Shown: positions 1 to 9,377 of the stretch, piece by piece | How the letters are laid out: each line of letters opens with the position of its first letter | Numbering within the stretch: position 1 is the stretch's first letter | From: Methanobacteriota archaeon | GTDB lineage: Archaea > Halobacteriota > Methanosarcinia > Methanosarcinales > Methanosarcinaceae | Assembly: GCA_030054735.1 (NCBI GenBank) | Contig: JASGVX010000107.1 | Span: 1-43,780 of the forward strand | DNA length: 43,780 nt | Direction of reading: 5' to 3' | Translations under genes and position numbers: made by a program | Notes under the pieces: model-generated | Told to the model about the DNA's origin: nothing | Database searches by the model: none | Seen by the model: the letters and a program-made list of their open reading frames with translations, nothing else

Positions 1-69
1 GTATCAATACTCATAGATATAAATGAAGAATGGATTACAGGAAATAAGTATTTAATAATGGAACAATAA
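1..69 (+). pseudogene. 3' end of a transposase gene, probably IS256/Mutator type (runs off the window)
   Basis: Frame 1 is open from the first base to a TAA at 67-69 and encodes about 22 residues ending in DINEEWITGNKYLIMEQ. The pattern 'I-x-E-E-W-x-T-G-x-x-Y-L' matches the usual C-terminus of IS256/Mutator transposases (known family feature). Only the tail is visible, so I cannot say whether the element is intact to the left. A small dispersed hairpin repeat lies about 135 bases downstream. Confidence 0.5.
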
Positions 70-205
70 TCAAAAAACAAGAGGAAAAGGGTATAGAGAA
101 TTTTACAGAAAATTAGGCACACTGCCAGTGAACACAGAGAATTATAAAAAAACAACAAAAAAGATGAAAAACAATCGAGAGAAATAAAGGATAAAATGTA
201 GAAGG

Positions 206-276
206 AAACGCATATGACATTCTTCGAATAACAGGCACAAAAAATGAAAGTACCTGGAAGCACTTTCATGCTAAAC
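206..276. repeat. Small dispersed hairpin repeat 'B', copy 1
   Basis: About 70 bp that recur at 16660-16730 with only a few changes. Both copies share AAACGCATATGA, ATTCTTCGA, AACAGGCACAAA and a terminal GCACTTTCATGCTAAA. The right half folds into a hairpin (GAAAGT...CTTTC). At 16660 it sits inside another repeat, so it looks mobile in its own right. It encodes nothing visible. Confidence 0.6.
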
Positions 277-305
277 AATAAGTAGAGTTACTGGTAGAAT
301 GCCAA

Positions 306-336
306 AATAAGATCCGGAAAGAGTCTTCTCTCCGGA
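306..336 (-). terminator. Intrinsic-type terminator after the TPR gene
   Basis: Directly after the stop of the minus-strand TPR gene, ATCCGGA and TCCGGAT form a 7-bp stem. On the minus strand this is followed by CTTATTTT, a T-rich run. The placement and hairpin-plus-T pattern support a terminator. Confidence 0.55.
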
Positions 337-1533
337 TTACTGAATGTCTCCTCTTATTTCAGCGTATCTGGGGTTAATTTTTACGGCTTTTCTGTATGCA
401 TCCTCAGCCTCACTTTCGCGTCCAAGGGAACTCAGGCAGATAGCTTTTCCAAACCAGGAGTCTCCAGCTTCTGGGTCAAGCTTGAGAGCTTTCTCATAGG
501 TTTCCAGTGCTTCTTCAAAGCGCTTGAGCTGAACCAGCACAAAACCCAGGCATGAGTAGGCTTCCATGTACTCAGAGTCAAGCTGTATAGCTTTCCTATA
601 GGCTTCGACAGCTTCGTCAAATCTCTGAACCTGGCTGAGGGTAAAGCCTTTGTTATACCATACATCGGAATTTTCTGAATTGATGCTGATCGCCCTTTCA
701 AAAGCATTAATTGCTTCGTCATGCCTTTCCAGGGTTTCCAGATCTATTCCCATATTATTCCAGGCATCATCATTTTCAGGGTCAATTTCCACGGCTTTTT
801 CATAGGCTTTCAGAGCCTGCTTGAAACTGCCAAGGCTGTCAAAATCCACTCCTTTATAATACCAGGCTTCAAGAAAGTCGGGGTCAATCTCGATGGCTTT
901 ATCGTATGCAACTATAGCCTCATCATACTTTCCCATCTGCCCGAGAGCGATACCTTTTCCTGCCCAGGCTTCTTTGTAATTCGGGTTTTCTTTCAGGACT
1001 CTTTCATAGGCATCAACGGCCTCTTCGTATCTTCCTGCATGGCTGAGGTTCAGGGCTTTTCCATAGCATGCGTTGGGATAGTCCGGCTTTAGCTCAAGAG
1101 CCTTTTCGTAGGCTTCTACTGATTTTTCATATTCTCCTATCTGGGAGTAAGAAAAAGCCATGTTATTCCAGAGATCTGCATCCTCGGAATAAATCTTTAT
1201 AGCTTTGTTGTAAAGTTCAAGCGCTTCCTCAAACTTTTCCAGGCTTTCAAGAGCTGCCGCCTTATTGTTTAAAAGATAAATATTTCCCGGATCTTTTTCA
1301 ATTGCCTTATCAAAGGCAACTATTGCCTCGTTAAGCTTCCCAAGCCTGAGAAGGTCAAGACCGCACTCATTAAGTTCTGCAGCAAGAATTTCGCTGCTGA
1401 CATCCTCATCTGCCACACTCCCCGAGTCGTTTAAAACATAGATATCCCCAGAAAGCAAACTTTCTCCGGTATCAGCTTTATCCTCTTTTTCTTCTTCTGT
1501 GAAAGATTCGTCCTTTGATTCTCCAGAATTCAT
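337..1533 (-). CDS. TPR-repeat protein, ten tandem tetratricopeptide repeats
   Basis: A 398-residue protein with an acidic, low-complexity N-terminus (residues 1 to about 50, rich in Glu, Asp and Ser). Ten consecutive 34-residue TPR units fill the rest. Each shows the G-x-Y/F-x-x-A and Y-x-x-A-I/L-x-x-x-P signature, for example GKYDEAIVAYDKAIEIDPD in the fifth unit. No signal peptide or membrane segment is visible, so it is probably cytoplasmic. TPR solenoids bind partner proteins; the partner cannot be read here. Methanosarcina genomes carry many such TPR proteins. It is transcribed alone, away from the HAD gene, with a hairpin terminator after the stop. The near-identical units make it prone to repeat-number change. 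Confidence 0.9.
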   Translation of the reverse strand: MNSGESKDESFTEEEKEDKADTGESLLSGDIYVLNDSGSVADEDVSSEILAAELNECGLDLLRLGKLNEAIVAFDKAIEKDPGNIYLLNNKAAALESLEKFEEALELYNKAIKIYSEDADLWNNMAFSYSQIGEYEKSVEAYEKALELKPDYPNACYGKALNLSHAGRYEEAVDAYERVLKENPNYKEAWAGKGIALGQMGKYDEAIVAYDKAIEIDPDFLEAWYYKGVDFDSLGSFKQALKAYEKAVEIDPENDDAWNNMGIDLETLERHDEAINAFERAISINSENSDVWYNKGFTLSQVQRFDEAVEAYRKAIQLDSEYMEAYSCLGFVLVQLKRFEEALETYEKALKLDPEAGDSWFGKAICLSSLGRESEAEDAYRKAVKINPRYAEIRGDIQ

Positions 1534-1776
1534 GTTAAAAATTCCTCTAATATCCTTTAAAATTAAGAGCTACGGTTTTTGGGTTATTCGCCTTCGTTAT
1601 CTACTTAAGTCTATTGTTCGTTATGATCTATACATCTGTTCTTTATGGCTTTTATAGCCTTCCTTCAAAAAGTAGTCTGAAATGTGCAAAAAAAGGGAAG
1701 GAGAGAGAAGATAATCAGATAGCTCCTGAAAACATAAAATACAACTTAATAAAGTAGCTAATAAAAAGCAGGAAAT

Positions 1777-2568
1777 ATGCCGAGCAAAATGAAACTGGTC
1801 CGCGGAAATCAGGAAAGAATTGGGAAAAATATACATAAAGACTATCAGAATGCCTTGAAAGCTGTTCTTTTTGATATGGATAATACTCTTTTTGATTTCA
1901 TAGCTGTAAAACTCATCGCATGCAGGGAAATTCTTTCCTATCTTGGAGAATATGATACAAAATTTAAGAAAGATCCCGCAGAGCTTTTCAGGTATTTTCT
2001 CAGGGGCGCGTATGGGTTTGAAGATCATGAAAATATAATGGACTACATGCAGGAGAGAAAGCTTTTCACAGTACAGGGGTATAGAGATTGCTGTGAGATC
2101 TATGACAGAGAAAAACTTCAAAACCTTGAACTGTATCCGGGGGTCAGGGATACCCTTAAGGAATTAAAAAAACTCGGCTTAAGGCTTGCAATAATAACTG
2201 ATGCCGACAGGTATCACGCCCGTGCAAGGCTTACAAGAGTGGGTCTTATGGATTCCTTTGAACTTCTAATATCTGCAGATATGACAGGTACGAAAAAACC
2301 GGACCCTGCCCATTTTCTCTTTGCTCTTGATGCCCTTGGGTTAAAGCCGGAAGAAAGTCTTGTAGTTGGTGATAGCATCAAAAGGGATATGGCGCCTGCT
2401 CACAAGTTAGGTTTAAAAACAGCTTATGCCTCCTATGGAGACTGGAGACCTGCAGAAAAAACAGAAAAGTGCTTTGACTTTCAACTCAATGATTTTCAGG
2501 ATCTGATAAAATGTATTTATGTGCTTAACAGTGGCCTGGTTCAGGCAGATTTGCAAATCAAAAGCTAA
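1777..2568 (+). CDS. HAD-superfamily hydrolase (phosphatase-like)
   Basis: 263 residues with all four haloacid dehalogenase motifs. DMDNTL carries the nucleophile Asp33 and general acid Asp35. ITDAD has Thr141. KKPDP at 173-177 supplies the conserved Lys. VGDSIKRD at 197-204 supplies the Mg-binding acidic residues. A helical cap (residues 45-120) follows motif I, the C1-cap arrangement of phosphoglycolate-phosphatase-like enzymes. The substrate cannot be inferred. The first 25 residues are poorly HAD-like and the true start could be the ATG encoding Met5. AGGA lies just upstream of the ATG chosen. It stands alone between two minus-strand genes. Confidence 0.85.
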   Translation: MPSKMKLVRGNQERIGKNIHKDYQNALKAVLFDMDNTLFDFIAVKLIACREILSYLGEYDTKFKKDPAELFRYFLRGAYGFEDHENIMDYMQERKLFTVQGYRDCCEIYDREKLQNLELYPGVRDTLKELKKLGLRLAIITDADRYHARARLTRVGLMDSFELLISADMTGTKKPDPAHFLFALDALGLKPEESLVVGDSIKRDMAPAHKLGLKTAYASYGDWRPAEKTEKCFDFQLNDFQDLIKCIYVLNSGLVQADLQIKS

Positions 2569-2621
2569 ACTCAATCATTAAGGGCATGTCTTTTTTGAAC
2601 ATATTTAATATTTGAACTTGT

Positions 2622-3245
2622 TTAATTTTTCCTTAATTCCTTACTTGCAGCCTGGGAGAGTGCCCTTATATGAAATTCCGAACCGAGTTCCTCTGAAACC
2701 TTTCTGCATTTTTCGATGTCAATCTCGGGTATCTGAACAACTGTAACCCTTGTAGATATTCCTGCCTTTTTTGCGCCCTTTACAAAATCAAGGACAGCTA
2801 GGTAAGCTTTTTTGTGGGAAGGTCTGCAGAGTTTGTCATATTTTTCTTCGGACTCGGCATTAAGGCTAACTGAAATCGAATCAACTCCTGCGTTTTTTAA
2901 TTCTGCAATTACATCCAGTTCAGGATTAATTAATGCAGCATGACCGTTAGTATCGAGCCTTACCTTCAGTCCCCGACTTTTAAGCCAGTGGATGACTGCC
3001 AGTACAACATCAAACCTGAGGGTAGGCTCCCCAAGCCCTGTGAACACGATTTCCCTGTAATTTGAAAGGTCAAGCCCTTCAAGGGCTTCGATAATCTCCT
3101 CAATAGAGGGCTCTTTTGAAAGCCTCAGGTCATACCCATAAACTCCGTCTGCAAAGTTGCGGATGCAAAAAACGCAGTCTGCACTGCAGCGGTTTGTAAG
3201 GTTAAGGTAAAGGTTATTATGGGCTTCGTAGTAAATTGTGTCCAT
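2622..3245 (-). CDS. Radical SAM protein of the TatD-associated family
   Basis: About 207 residues from the internal ATG at 3245. The open frame extends to 3278, but homologues begin close to the TIYY...LYLNLTNRC stretch, so the downstream Met is preferred. The radical SAM CxxxCxxC motif is CSADCVFC (Cys20, Cys24, Cys27), which binds the 4Fe-4S cluster that cleaves S-adenosylmethionine. GLGEPTLR corresponds to the SAM-binding GGEP motif. VRLDTNGHA and VSISLNAE-like strands complete the partial barrel. The family (often annotated 'TatD-linked radical SAM') is short and lacks an auxiliary cluster domain. Its substrate is unknown. No TatD gene is adjacent in this window. It is divergent from the ribosomal operon. 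Confidence 0.8.
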   Translation of the reverse strand: MDTIYYEAHNNLYLNLTNRCSADCVFCIRNFADGVYGYDLRLSKEPSIEEIIEALEGLDLSNYREIVFTGLGEPTLRFDVVLAVIHWLKSRGLKVRLDTNGHAALINPELDVIAELKNAGVDSISVSLNAESEEKYDKLCRPSHKKAYLAVLDFVKGAKKAGISTRVTVVQIPEIDIEKCRKVSEELGSEFHIRALSQAASKELRKN

Positions 3246-3278
3246 ACAAATCAAAGTCCTTAGATTCCTTATAAGCAT

Positions 3279-3583
3279 GACGCATTTGCTAATTTCTGAC
3301 TTATGGTTGAAGTTTTTCTTATATATTCCTATTTTTATCGTTCTTACCTGGTATCTGTCGATTGCACTTTTTTCTCAAGCAGAAGGTTTATAGGTTAGTA
3401 TGTACTTTTAAGGTTCAATCTGCAGCATCTAGCTAGCAGTATCTATGTTTCAACTCATTTACTCTCCGCATTGAAGCGCTTCAGGTTCCTGGAATTTGAA
3501 CATTTCAATGTTGACAGATATGTGTTAAAAACCTATGATTGATGAAAAATTGCGATATCCGCAATTTCGAAGGAGAAACTTAA
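3279..3583. promoter_or_regulatory. Divergent promoter region and leader of the L7Ae operon
   Basis: About 305 bases without a gene between the radical SAM gene and L7Ae. Close to L7Ae a perfect hairpin (AAATTGCG at 3547-3554, AAATTGCG complement CGCAATTT at 3560-3567, 5-base loop) ends one base before the Shine-Dalgarno sequence GAAGGAG at 3569-3575. A TGATGA box lies just 5' of the hairpin. TATA-like stretches occur near 3320 (CTTATATATT). This arrangement could allow autoregulation by L7Ae. Confidence 0.45.
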
Positions 3584-3946
<363 letters not shown>

Positions 3947-3955
3947 CCCTGATAA

Positions 3956-4192
<237 letters not shown>

Positions 4193-4213
4193 AAAGACAG
4201 ACGGTGAAAATAA

Positions 4214-4402
<189 letters not shown>

Positions 4403-4433
4403 CTGCCTATTTCAAATACAGCAAGGTGTGCAT

Positions 4434-4883
4434 ATGGAAGAGACATATGTTATGGTGAAGCCTGACGGAGTTCAGCGCGGGCTGGTCGGAGAGGTAATCT
4501 CCAGAATCGAAAAGAGAGGCTTAAAGATTCTTGCCCTCAGAATGAACGTCATTGCCGAAGCTACTGCAAAAGAACACTATGGCGAACACGCAGCAAGACC
4601 ATTTTTCCCCTCCCTTATCGAGTTCATTACTTCAGGTCCTTCAGTCTCAATGGTAGTTGCAGGAAAGGATGCAATAAAGGTCATGAGGGCAATAAACGGA
4701 GCTACAAATCCTGTGGATGCTGACCCAGGAACTATCCGCGGAGACTTTGCTCTTGATGTGGGAAGAAACGTGGTTCATGCCTCAGATTCTCCCGAAGCTG
4801 CAGCAAGAGAAATTGCAATTCACTTTAAGGACTCTGAAATTGCAAAGTATTCCAGAGTTGATGAGGTCTGTCTGTACGAGTAA
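4434..4883 (+). CDS. ndk: Nucleoside diphosphate kinase
   Basis: 149 residues starting at the ATG at 4434 ([11 protein letters not shown]-type start). AAGGTG at 4423-4428 is a good ribosome-binding site for it, while the upstream GTG at 4428 overlaps that site. It transfers the gamma phosphate between NTPs and NDPs through a phosphohistidine. Visible motifs are [17 protein letters not shown] at the N-terminus, the [17 protein letters not shown] loop, and [16 protein letters not shown], whose His is the phosphorylated catalytic residue. Its place between L24e and aIF5B is typical for euryarchaea; it supplies GTP. Confidence 0.95.
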   Translation: MEETYVMVKPDGVQRGLVGEVISRIEKRGLKILALRMNVIAEATAKEHYGEHAARPFFPSLIEFITSGPSVSMVVAGKDAIKVMRAINGATNPVDADPGTIRGDFALDVGRNVVHASDSPEAAAREIAIHFKDSEIAKYSRVDEVCLYE

Positions 4884-5029
4884 TGCAGGTGCGAGAAAGC
4901 CTTTTAAAGTTTTTGATATTGTCCAGGGCTTTCATTCATCCAGTACCTGCTTAATGGGTCCTTCCGGGGAAACCCGGGCCCTTCTGGACCTGCAGCCAAT
5001 AAGACGCGGGAATGAGAGAGGTTTTGTAT

Positions 5030-6808
5030 ATGACCGACAGGAAAAAAAATCTCAGGACTCCTATAGTCTGCGTGATGGGGCACGTTGACCACGGGAAAAC
5101 TACTCTGCTTGACAAGATCAGGGGTACTGCTATTGTCAGTGGAGAAGCTGGGGCTATCACCCAGCACATTGGGGCAACCGAAGTCCCTATAGATGTGATC
5201 GTCAAAAAGCTCGGAGACCCCAGGCTCAGGGACCGTTTCATGGTACCAGGGCTGCTTTTTATAGATACTCCGGGGCACCACGCTTTTACAACACTCAGGA
5301 GCCGAGGAGGCGCACTTGCTGACCTTGCAATTGTGGTTGTTGACATAAATGAAGGTTTCAAACCTCAGACCTACGAGAGCTTGCAGATTTTAAGGCGGTT
5401 CAAGACTCCTTTTGTTGTTGTTGCTAATAAGATCGATAAAATCGGCGCCTGGGTTTCACAGAAGGACATGCCTTTTGCAGCTACTTTCAAGAAGCAGTCA
5501 AGTGATGTACAGGCAAGGCTTGAAACAAAGCTCTACGAGGTAATAGGTGAACTCTACAACCAGGGTTTTGCCGCAGAACGTTATGACAGGGTAACAAACT
5601 TCCAGAAAACCCTTGGCGTGGTCCCTGTAAGCGCTTTTACAGGAGAAGGCATTCCTGATGTTCTTATGGTGCTTTTAGGTCTTGCCCAGAAATTCCTTGA
5701 GGCAAACCTGCAGTACAATGCCAAAGGCCCTGGAGTCGGGACTGTCCTTGAGGTAAAGGAAGAAAAAGGTCTCGGAGCAACCCTTGATATTATCCTTTAC
5801 GACGGTGCGTTGAAGAAAGGAGATGCGGTTGTTATTGGAAGCTTGGGCGAGCCGATCCAGACAAAGGTGAGAGCTCTTTTAAAGCCGAGGGAACTTTCCG
5901 AAATCCGTTATGAGAGCAAGTTCCAGCAGGTGAATAAGGTCACTGCTGCTGCTGGTGTAAAAATCTCTGCTCCTGGTCTGGAAGGTGCTCTTTCAGGCTC
6001 TCCTATAAGGGTTGCAACAGAAGATAGCCTTGAAGAGATTGTTGCCCAGGTAAAGTCCGAGATCGATGAGGTCAGGATTGATACGGGTTCAGTCGGGATA
6101 ATGATTAAAGCAGATACCCTAGGCTCTCTTGAAGCCCTTGTCCACGAGTTCCAGAAAAATGAGGTCCTTATCAGGAAAGCCGAAGTAGGAGACATCTCCC
6201 ACAGGGATGCTGTTGAGGCTTCGACAGTTGAAGACCCTATTTACTCGGTGCTTATAGGTTTCAATGTTAAGGTCCACCCTGATGCCAGAGATTTCCTGCA
6301 GGAAAGCAGTGTGAAGGTATTTACAAGTGACGTGATCTACCGCCTGGTTGAAGATTACCAGAAGTACGTCAAAGAGCGGCAGGAATTTGCTGAAAAGAAG
6401 ATTTTCGAAACAATAATCCGTCCAGGTAAGTTTAAGATTCTTCCAGGATGTGTTTTCCGCCAGAGCAAACCCGCAGTCGTCGGGGTAAGAGTGCTCGGCG
6501 GTGTTATTCGAACAAATACAGATGTCATGCTCGAAAACGGAAACGTTGTTGGCAAGATCAAGGGTCTGCAGTCCGATGGGGAAAATATTCCTTCTGCAAA
6601 GGTAGGGAAAGAAGTTGCAATGGCAATTGACGGAGCAACCGTAGGCAGGCAGATCAAAGAAGAAGATATGCTCTATGTTAACCTTCCTGAGAGGCATGCC
6701 AAAATTCTTGAGCACGAAATATACGACTCCCTTTCAAGCGATGAAAAGGAAACTCTTGATATTTTCCTGACACTTAAAAGGAAAGACAATCCTTTCTGGG
6801 CAAAGTAA
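5030..6808 (+). CDS. infB: Translation initiation factor aIF5B (IF2-like GTPase)
   Basis: 592 residues from the ATG at 5030, which has GAGAGG eight bases upstream and gives the usual TDRKKNLRTPIVCVMGHVDHG start. The upstream in-frame ATG at 5012 overlaps that site. G-domain motifs are GHVDHGKT (G1), DTPGHHAF (G3), NKID (G4) and SAF (G5). Domains II to IV follow: an EF-Tu-like barrel around GPGVGTVLEVKEEKG, the alpha-beta-alpha domain around VGIMIKADTLGSLEAL, and the C-terminal barrel that recognises Met-tRNAi. It promotes subunit joining at initiation. It has the short archaeal form without the long eukaryotic N-terminal extension. It follows ndk after a 146-base gap. Confidence 0.96.
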   Translation: MTDRKKNLRTPIVCVMGHVDHGKTTLLDKIRGTAIVSGEAGAITQHIGATEVPIDVIVKKLGDPRLRDRFMVPGLLFIDTPGHHAFTTLRSRGGALADLAIVVVDINEGFKPQTYESLQILRRFKTPFVVVANKIDKIGAWVSQKDMPFAATFKKQSSDVQARLETKLYEVIGELYNQGFAAERYDRVTNFQKTLGVVPVSAFTGEGIPDVLMVLLGLAQKFLEANLQYNAKGPGVGTVLEVKEEKGLGATLDIILYDGALKKGDAVVIGSLGEPIQTKVRALLKPRELSEIRYESKFQQVNKVTAAAGVKISAPGLEGALSGSPIRVATEDSLEEIVAQVKSEIDEVRIDTGSVGIMIKADTLGSLEALVHEFQKNEVLIRKAEVGDISHRDAVEASTVEDPIYSVLIGFNVKVHPDARDFLQESSVKVFTSDVIYRLVEDYQKYVKERQEFAEKKIFETIIRPGKFKILPGCVFRQSKPAVVGVRVLGGVIRTNTDVMLENGNVVGKIKGLQSDGENIPSAKVGKEVAMAIDGATVGRQIKEEDMLYVNLPERHAKILEHEIYDSLSSDEKETLDIFLTLKRKDNPFWAK

Positions 6809-6907
6809 TGGCTGATATGCAGCGGCATATTCAGTATGCAACAAGGCAAGAATTCAAGATAACTCATATAAAAAAGCAAGCTAAGGCAAAGAAATTATTA
6901 TAAATAA

Positions 6908-7336
<429 letters not shown>

Positions 7337-7361
7337 TTTCAAGTAGAGTAAACTTCAAGTT

Positions 7362-7382
7362 CCGCCTTCGGGCGGGATTTTC
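7362..7382 (+). terminator. Terminator of the translation operon (UUCG-loop hairpin)
   Basis: CCGCC and GGCGG (7362-7366 and 7371-7375) form a 5-bp GC stem closed by the stable TTCG tetraloop, about 25 bases after the S6e stop. ATTTT and several further T-runs follow to about 7430. Confidence 0.7.
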
Positions 7383-7466
7383 CATACTCTTTAGTTTCCT
7401 TTTATTAATTTTTTTCAGATTCTTTTTGGACAAGTTTCTTTTGTGAGTACATTTTTAAATATGCAT

Positions 7467-7484
7467 GACTTACGCACTTGAAAT
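7467..7484. repeat. Solo copy of a MITE end sequence
   Basis: GACTTACGCACTTGAAAT is identical to the inner part of the left terminal repeat of the MITE that begins 46 bases downstream. It may be the end of a second, truncated element or a nested insertion. Confidence 0.45.
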
Positions 7485-7512
7485 ACCAAAAACCTAATCT
7501 CATTTAAAAGAT

Positions 7513-7630
7513 ATAGGACTTACGCACTTGAAATGTAAAATCAGGCATATGCGGGCTTGTCAACGTTAGTCTGATTTATATGTTAAGTCTTTTCCGCTTA
7601 TGGTTTTCAGTTCAACTGCGTAAGTCCTAT
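7513..7630. mobile_element. MITE-like element with 20-bp terminal inverted repeats
   Basis: A 118-bp element bounded by ATAGGACTTACGCACTTGAA (7513-7532) and TTCAACTGCGTAAGTCCTAT (7611-7630), perfect inverted repeats but for one base. It has no coding capacity. Its right end abuts the truncated end of an IS4-type transposase remnant exactly, so it may have inserted there or be an internally deleted relative of that element. No clear target duplication is visible. Confidence 0.65.
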
Positions 7631-7770
7631 CCTCTATGAAATTCCTCTATTTTCCACGACTTCTTTTCCAATTCTTCACGTTTTTCTTCCTCCATCTCTT
7701 GCACATCTGTAACCCGGTGTCGCGCGTCTCCATCCTTTGAAACTATCCTAAACACCTTTACAAATCCATG
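7630..7770 (-). pseudogene. IS4-type transposase, C-proximal fragment
   Basis: Read on the minus strand, about 45 codons encode GFVKVFRIVSKDGDAR, then EEEKREELEKKSWKIEEFHRG. The last part is the typical 'WxIExFHRxLKQ' region around the catalytic Glu of IS4-family transposases. The frame is cut off at HRG by the MITE terminal repeat, whose TAG supplies the stop, and its 5' side runs into the CDC48 fragment at 7768. It is a remnant only. Confidence 0.5.
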
Positions 7771-8222
7771 TCCATGAGTGAACTGAGGCGGATTTTACCG
7801 ATAATTGCAAAAGCCATTGCCCATGGGTCCGATTCCAACTTCATCACAGCTAAAGGAAGCGACCTGCTCTCCAGGTGGTATGCTGAGTCTGAAATGCGGT
7901 TTGTGGAAGTCTTCATGCGTGCACGGCAGGTTGCTCCTGCAATCATTTTCCTGGACGAACTGGATTTCCTAGCACCCGTACGTGGAATTTCCGCAGGAGA
8001 AACTCATGTGACAGCCAGGATCTTAAATCAGCTCCTTTCGGAAATGGACGGGCTCGGAAAACTTGGAATATCGTGGTACTGGGCGCCACCAAGACATAAT
8101 TGACCCTGTCCTGATCCGTTCATGACGCTTTGATGAACTCATCCTGGTGCCTATTCTGGATAAGGGTTCTTGGGGGAAATTTTCAAAGTGCACACAAAAA
8201 AGAAGAAAAAGAAGAAGAGCTG
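7768..8222 (+). pseudogene. CDC48/VCP-like AAA ATPase fragment (decayed)
   Basis: The open frame at 7768-8103 encodes AKAIAHGSDSNFITAKG, FLDELDFLAP and VTARILNQLLSEMDGL. These match the second AAA domain of archaeal CDC48, including Walker B (FLDELD). Walker A should lie just upstream and is absent; the IS4 remnant sits there instead. After a frameshift near 8080 the homology continues as DIIDPVLIRS, a stop, then RFDELILVPI and EIFKVHTKK-like sequence to about 8222. Truncated at both ends with a frameshift and stops, so not functional. Substitutions in conserved spots (YAESEM for YGESEK) fit decay. Confidence 0.75.
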
Positions 8223-8480
8223 CTCAAAATCTTTTTTGTTGTTTATTCATCTTTTTAGTTATTCTATTCTTTTTTATTACTTTATTATTAATTTTTTTAC
8301 TGGCTCTGTGTTATTCTTCTTAATAAGCGGTTATTTATAAATAGAATTACTTATTGACAACCTGTTTCAAAGGGCATCTCCGGAATAAAATTAACTGGCT
8401 CAGAAAATCATTTATATATAAACTCTTCAAATTATGTTAACCAATGGCATTAAATATCATAATTACTATCAGTAATACAT
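8223..8480 (+). promoter_or_regulatory. AT-rich spacer and promoter of the HTH-CBS gene
   Basis: No gene seen. A TATA box, TTTATATATAAA, starts at 8411. It would place the transcription start near 8436-8440, about 40 bases before the ATG at 8481. The rest is AT-rich (long T-runs around 8226-8310) without recognisable structure. Confidence 0.5.
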
Positions 8481-9044
8481 ATGCAGCTTCCAACACCCGA
8501 AGATCTTAAAAAAAGAAGAAATGAACTCGGGCTTACTCAGAGCGATCTGGCTAAAAGGGCAGGCGTAAGCCAGCCACTCATAGCGCGTATAGAATCTGGA
8601 GATGTAGATCCAAGGCTCTCAACGGTCAGAAAAATCCTTGATGCTTTTGAGGATGCTGAGAAGGAGCAGCAGATTATTATAAGGGACCTGATGCATTCCC
8701 CTGTCCTTCATGTTTCTCCTGAAGACTCAGTAGAAGAGGTAGTAAACCTTATGCATATTCATGGGTTTTCACAGATTCCCGTTCTTGATAAGGGTATTCC
8801 GGTTGGAAGTGTTTCGGAGGACATGATCGTAAGACTGATGGCCGAGAGCAAGAAAAAATCTATCTCTCAGTTGAAAGTTTCAGGGATAATGGGGGATTCG
8901 TTTCCGACAGTGTCTCCTGGTATCTCAATCTCAGTAGTTTCGTATATACTCGAAGGAAACCCTGCTGTACTTGTGGTAGAAAAAGGAGCAGTCGTAGGCG
9001 TTGTAACAAAACACGATGTAATGATGCTCCTTAAGGGCAAGTGA
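8481..9044 (+). CDS. HTH-type regulator with paired CBS domains
   Basis: 187 residues. Residues about 8-60 are an XRE/lambda-repressor helix-turn-helix (RRNELGLTQSDLAKRAG, then SQPLIARIESGDVDPRLSTVRKIL). Residues about 65-187 are two CBS motifs (MHSPVLHVSPEDSVEEVV and VSGIMGDSFPTVSPG, ending in GVVTKHDVMMLLKGK). CBS pairs bind adenosyl ligands such as AMP, ATP or SAM, so this is probably a ligand-sensing transcription regulator (inference). The family is broadly conserved in methanogens, with no target established here. It is monocistronic, with its own TATA box at 8411, and is followed by more than 300 bases without a gene. Confidence 0.85.
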   Translation: MQLPTPEDLKKRRNELGLTQSDLAKRAGVSQPLIARIESGDVDPRLSTVRKILDAFEDAEKEQQIIIRDLMHSPVLHVSPEDSVEEVVNLMHIHGFSQIPVLDKGIPVGSVSEDMIVRLMAESKKKSISQLKVSGIMGDSFPTVSPGISISVVSYILEGNPAVLVVEKGAVVGVVTKHDVMMLLKGK

Positions 9045-9377
9045 GTTTATTCCCTTTTCCTTCTTCCTTAAATATCGAAATCTAAAATTTAACTGGAAAA
9101 GCACATGAATTATATAGTAGTATTCAATTAAACCTGAATCCTTGATTTAATTTAGTGATCAACATATCTTATATGATACTAAAAGATGGCAAGTGTATCC
9201 GAAAAGCTATCAGGGCAGGAAACACTGCATAGCTCTCCTTGCACACTATATTTATGAAAATTATTACCCTGAATTATTTCTGGGTTGTATGGTTGAAAAT
9301 TACAGGCTTACGTAAATTTCCTAATAAATAATATACAAAGCGAGTTAATTTCTAAAAAAGTGTGGAGCATAAAAAAT
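9045..9377. other. Gene-free spacer
   Basis: About 330 AT-rich bases between the HTH-CBS gene and the aminotransferase pseudogene. I see no open frame, RNA fold or repeat worth naming. It probably includes the old promoter of the pseudogene. Confidence 0.4.

Noticed and set aside
1621-2121. 166-codon minus-strand frame opposite the HAD gene
   Set aside because: The HAD gene on the plus strand shows all four catalytic motifs; the minus frame is a shadow.
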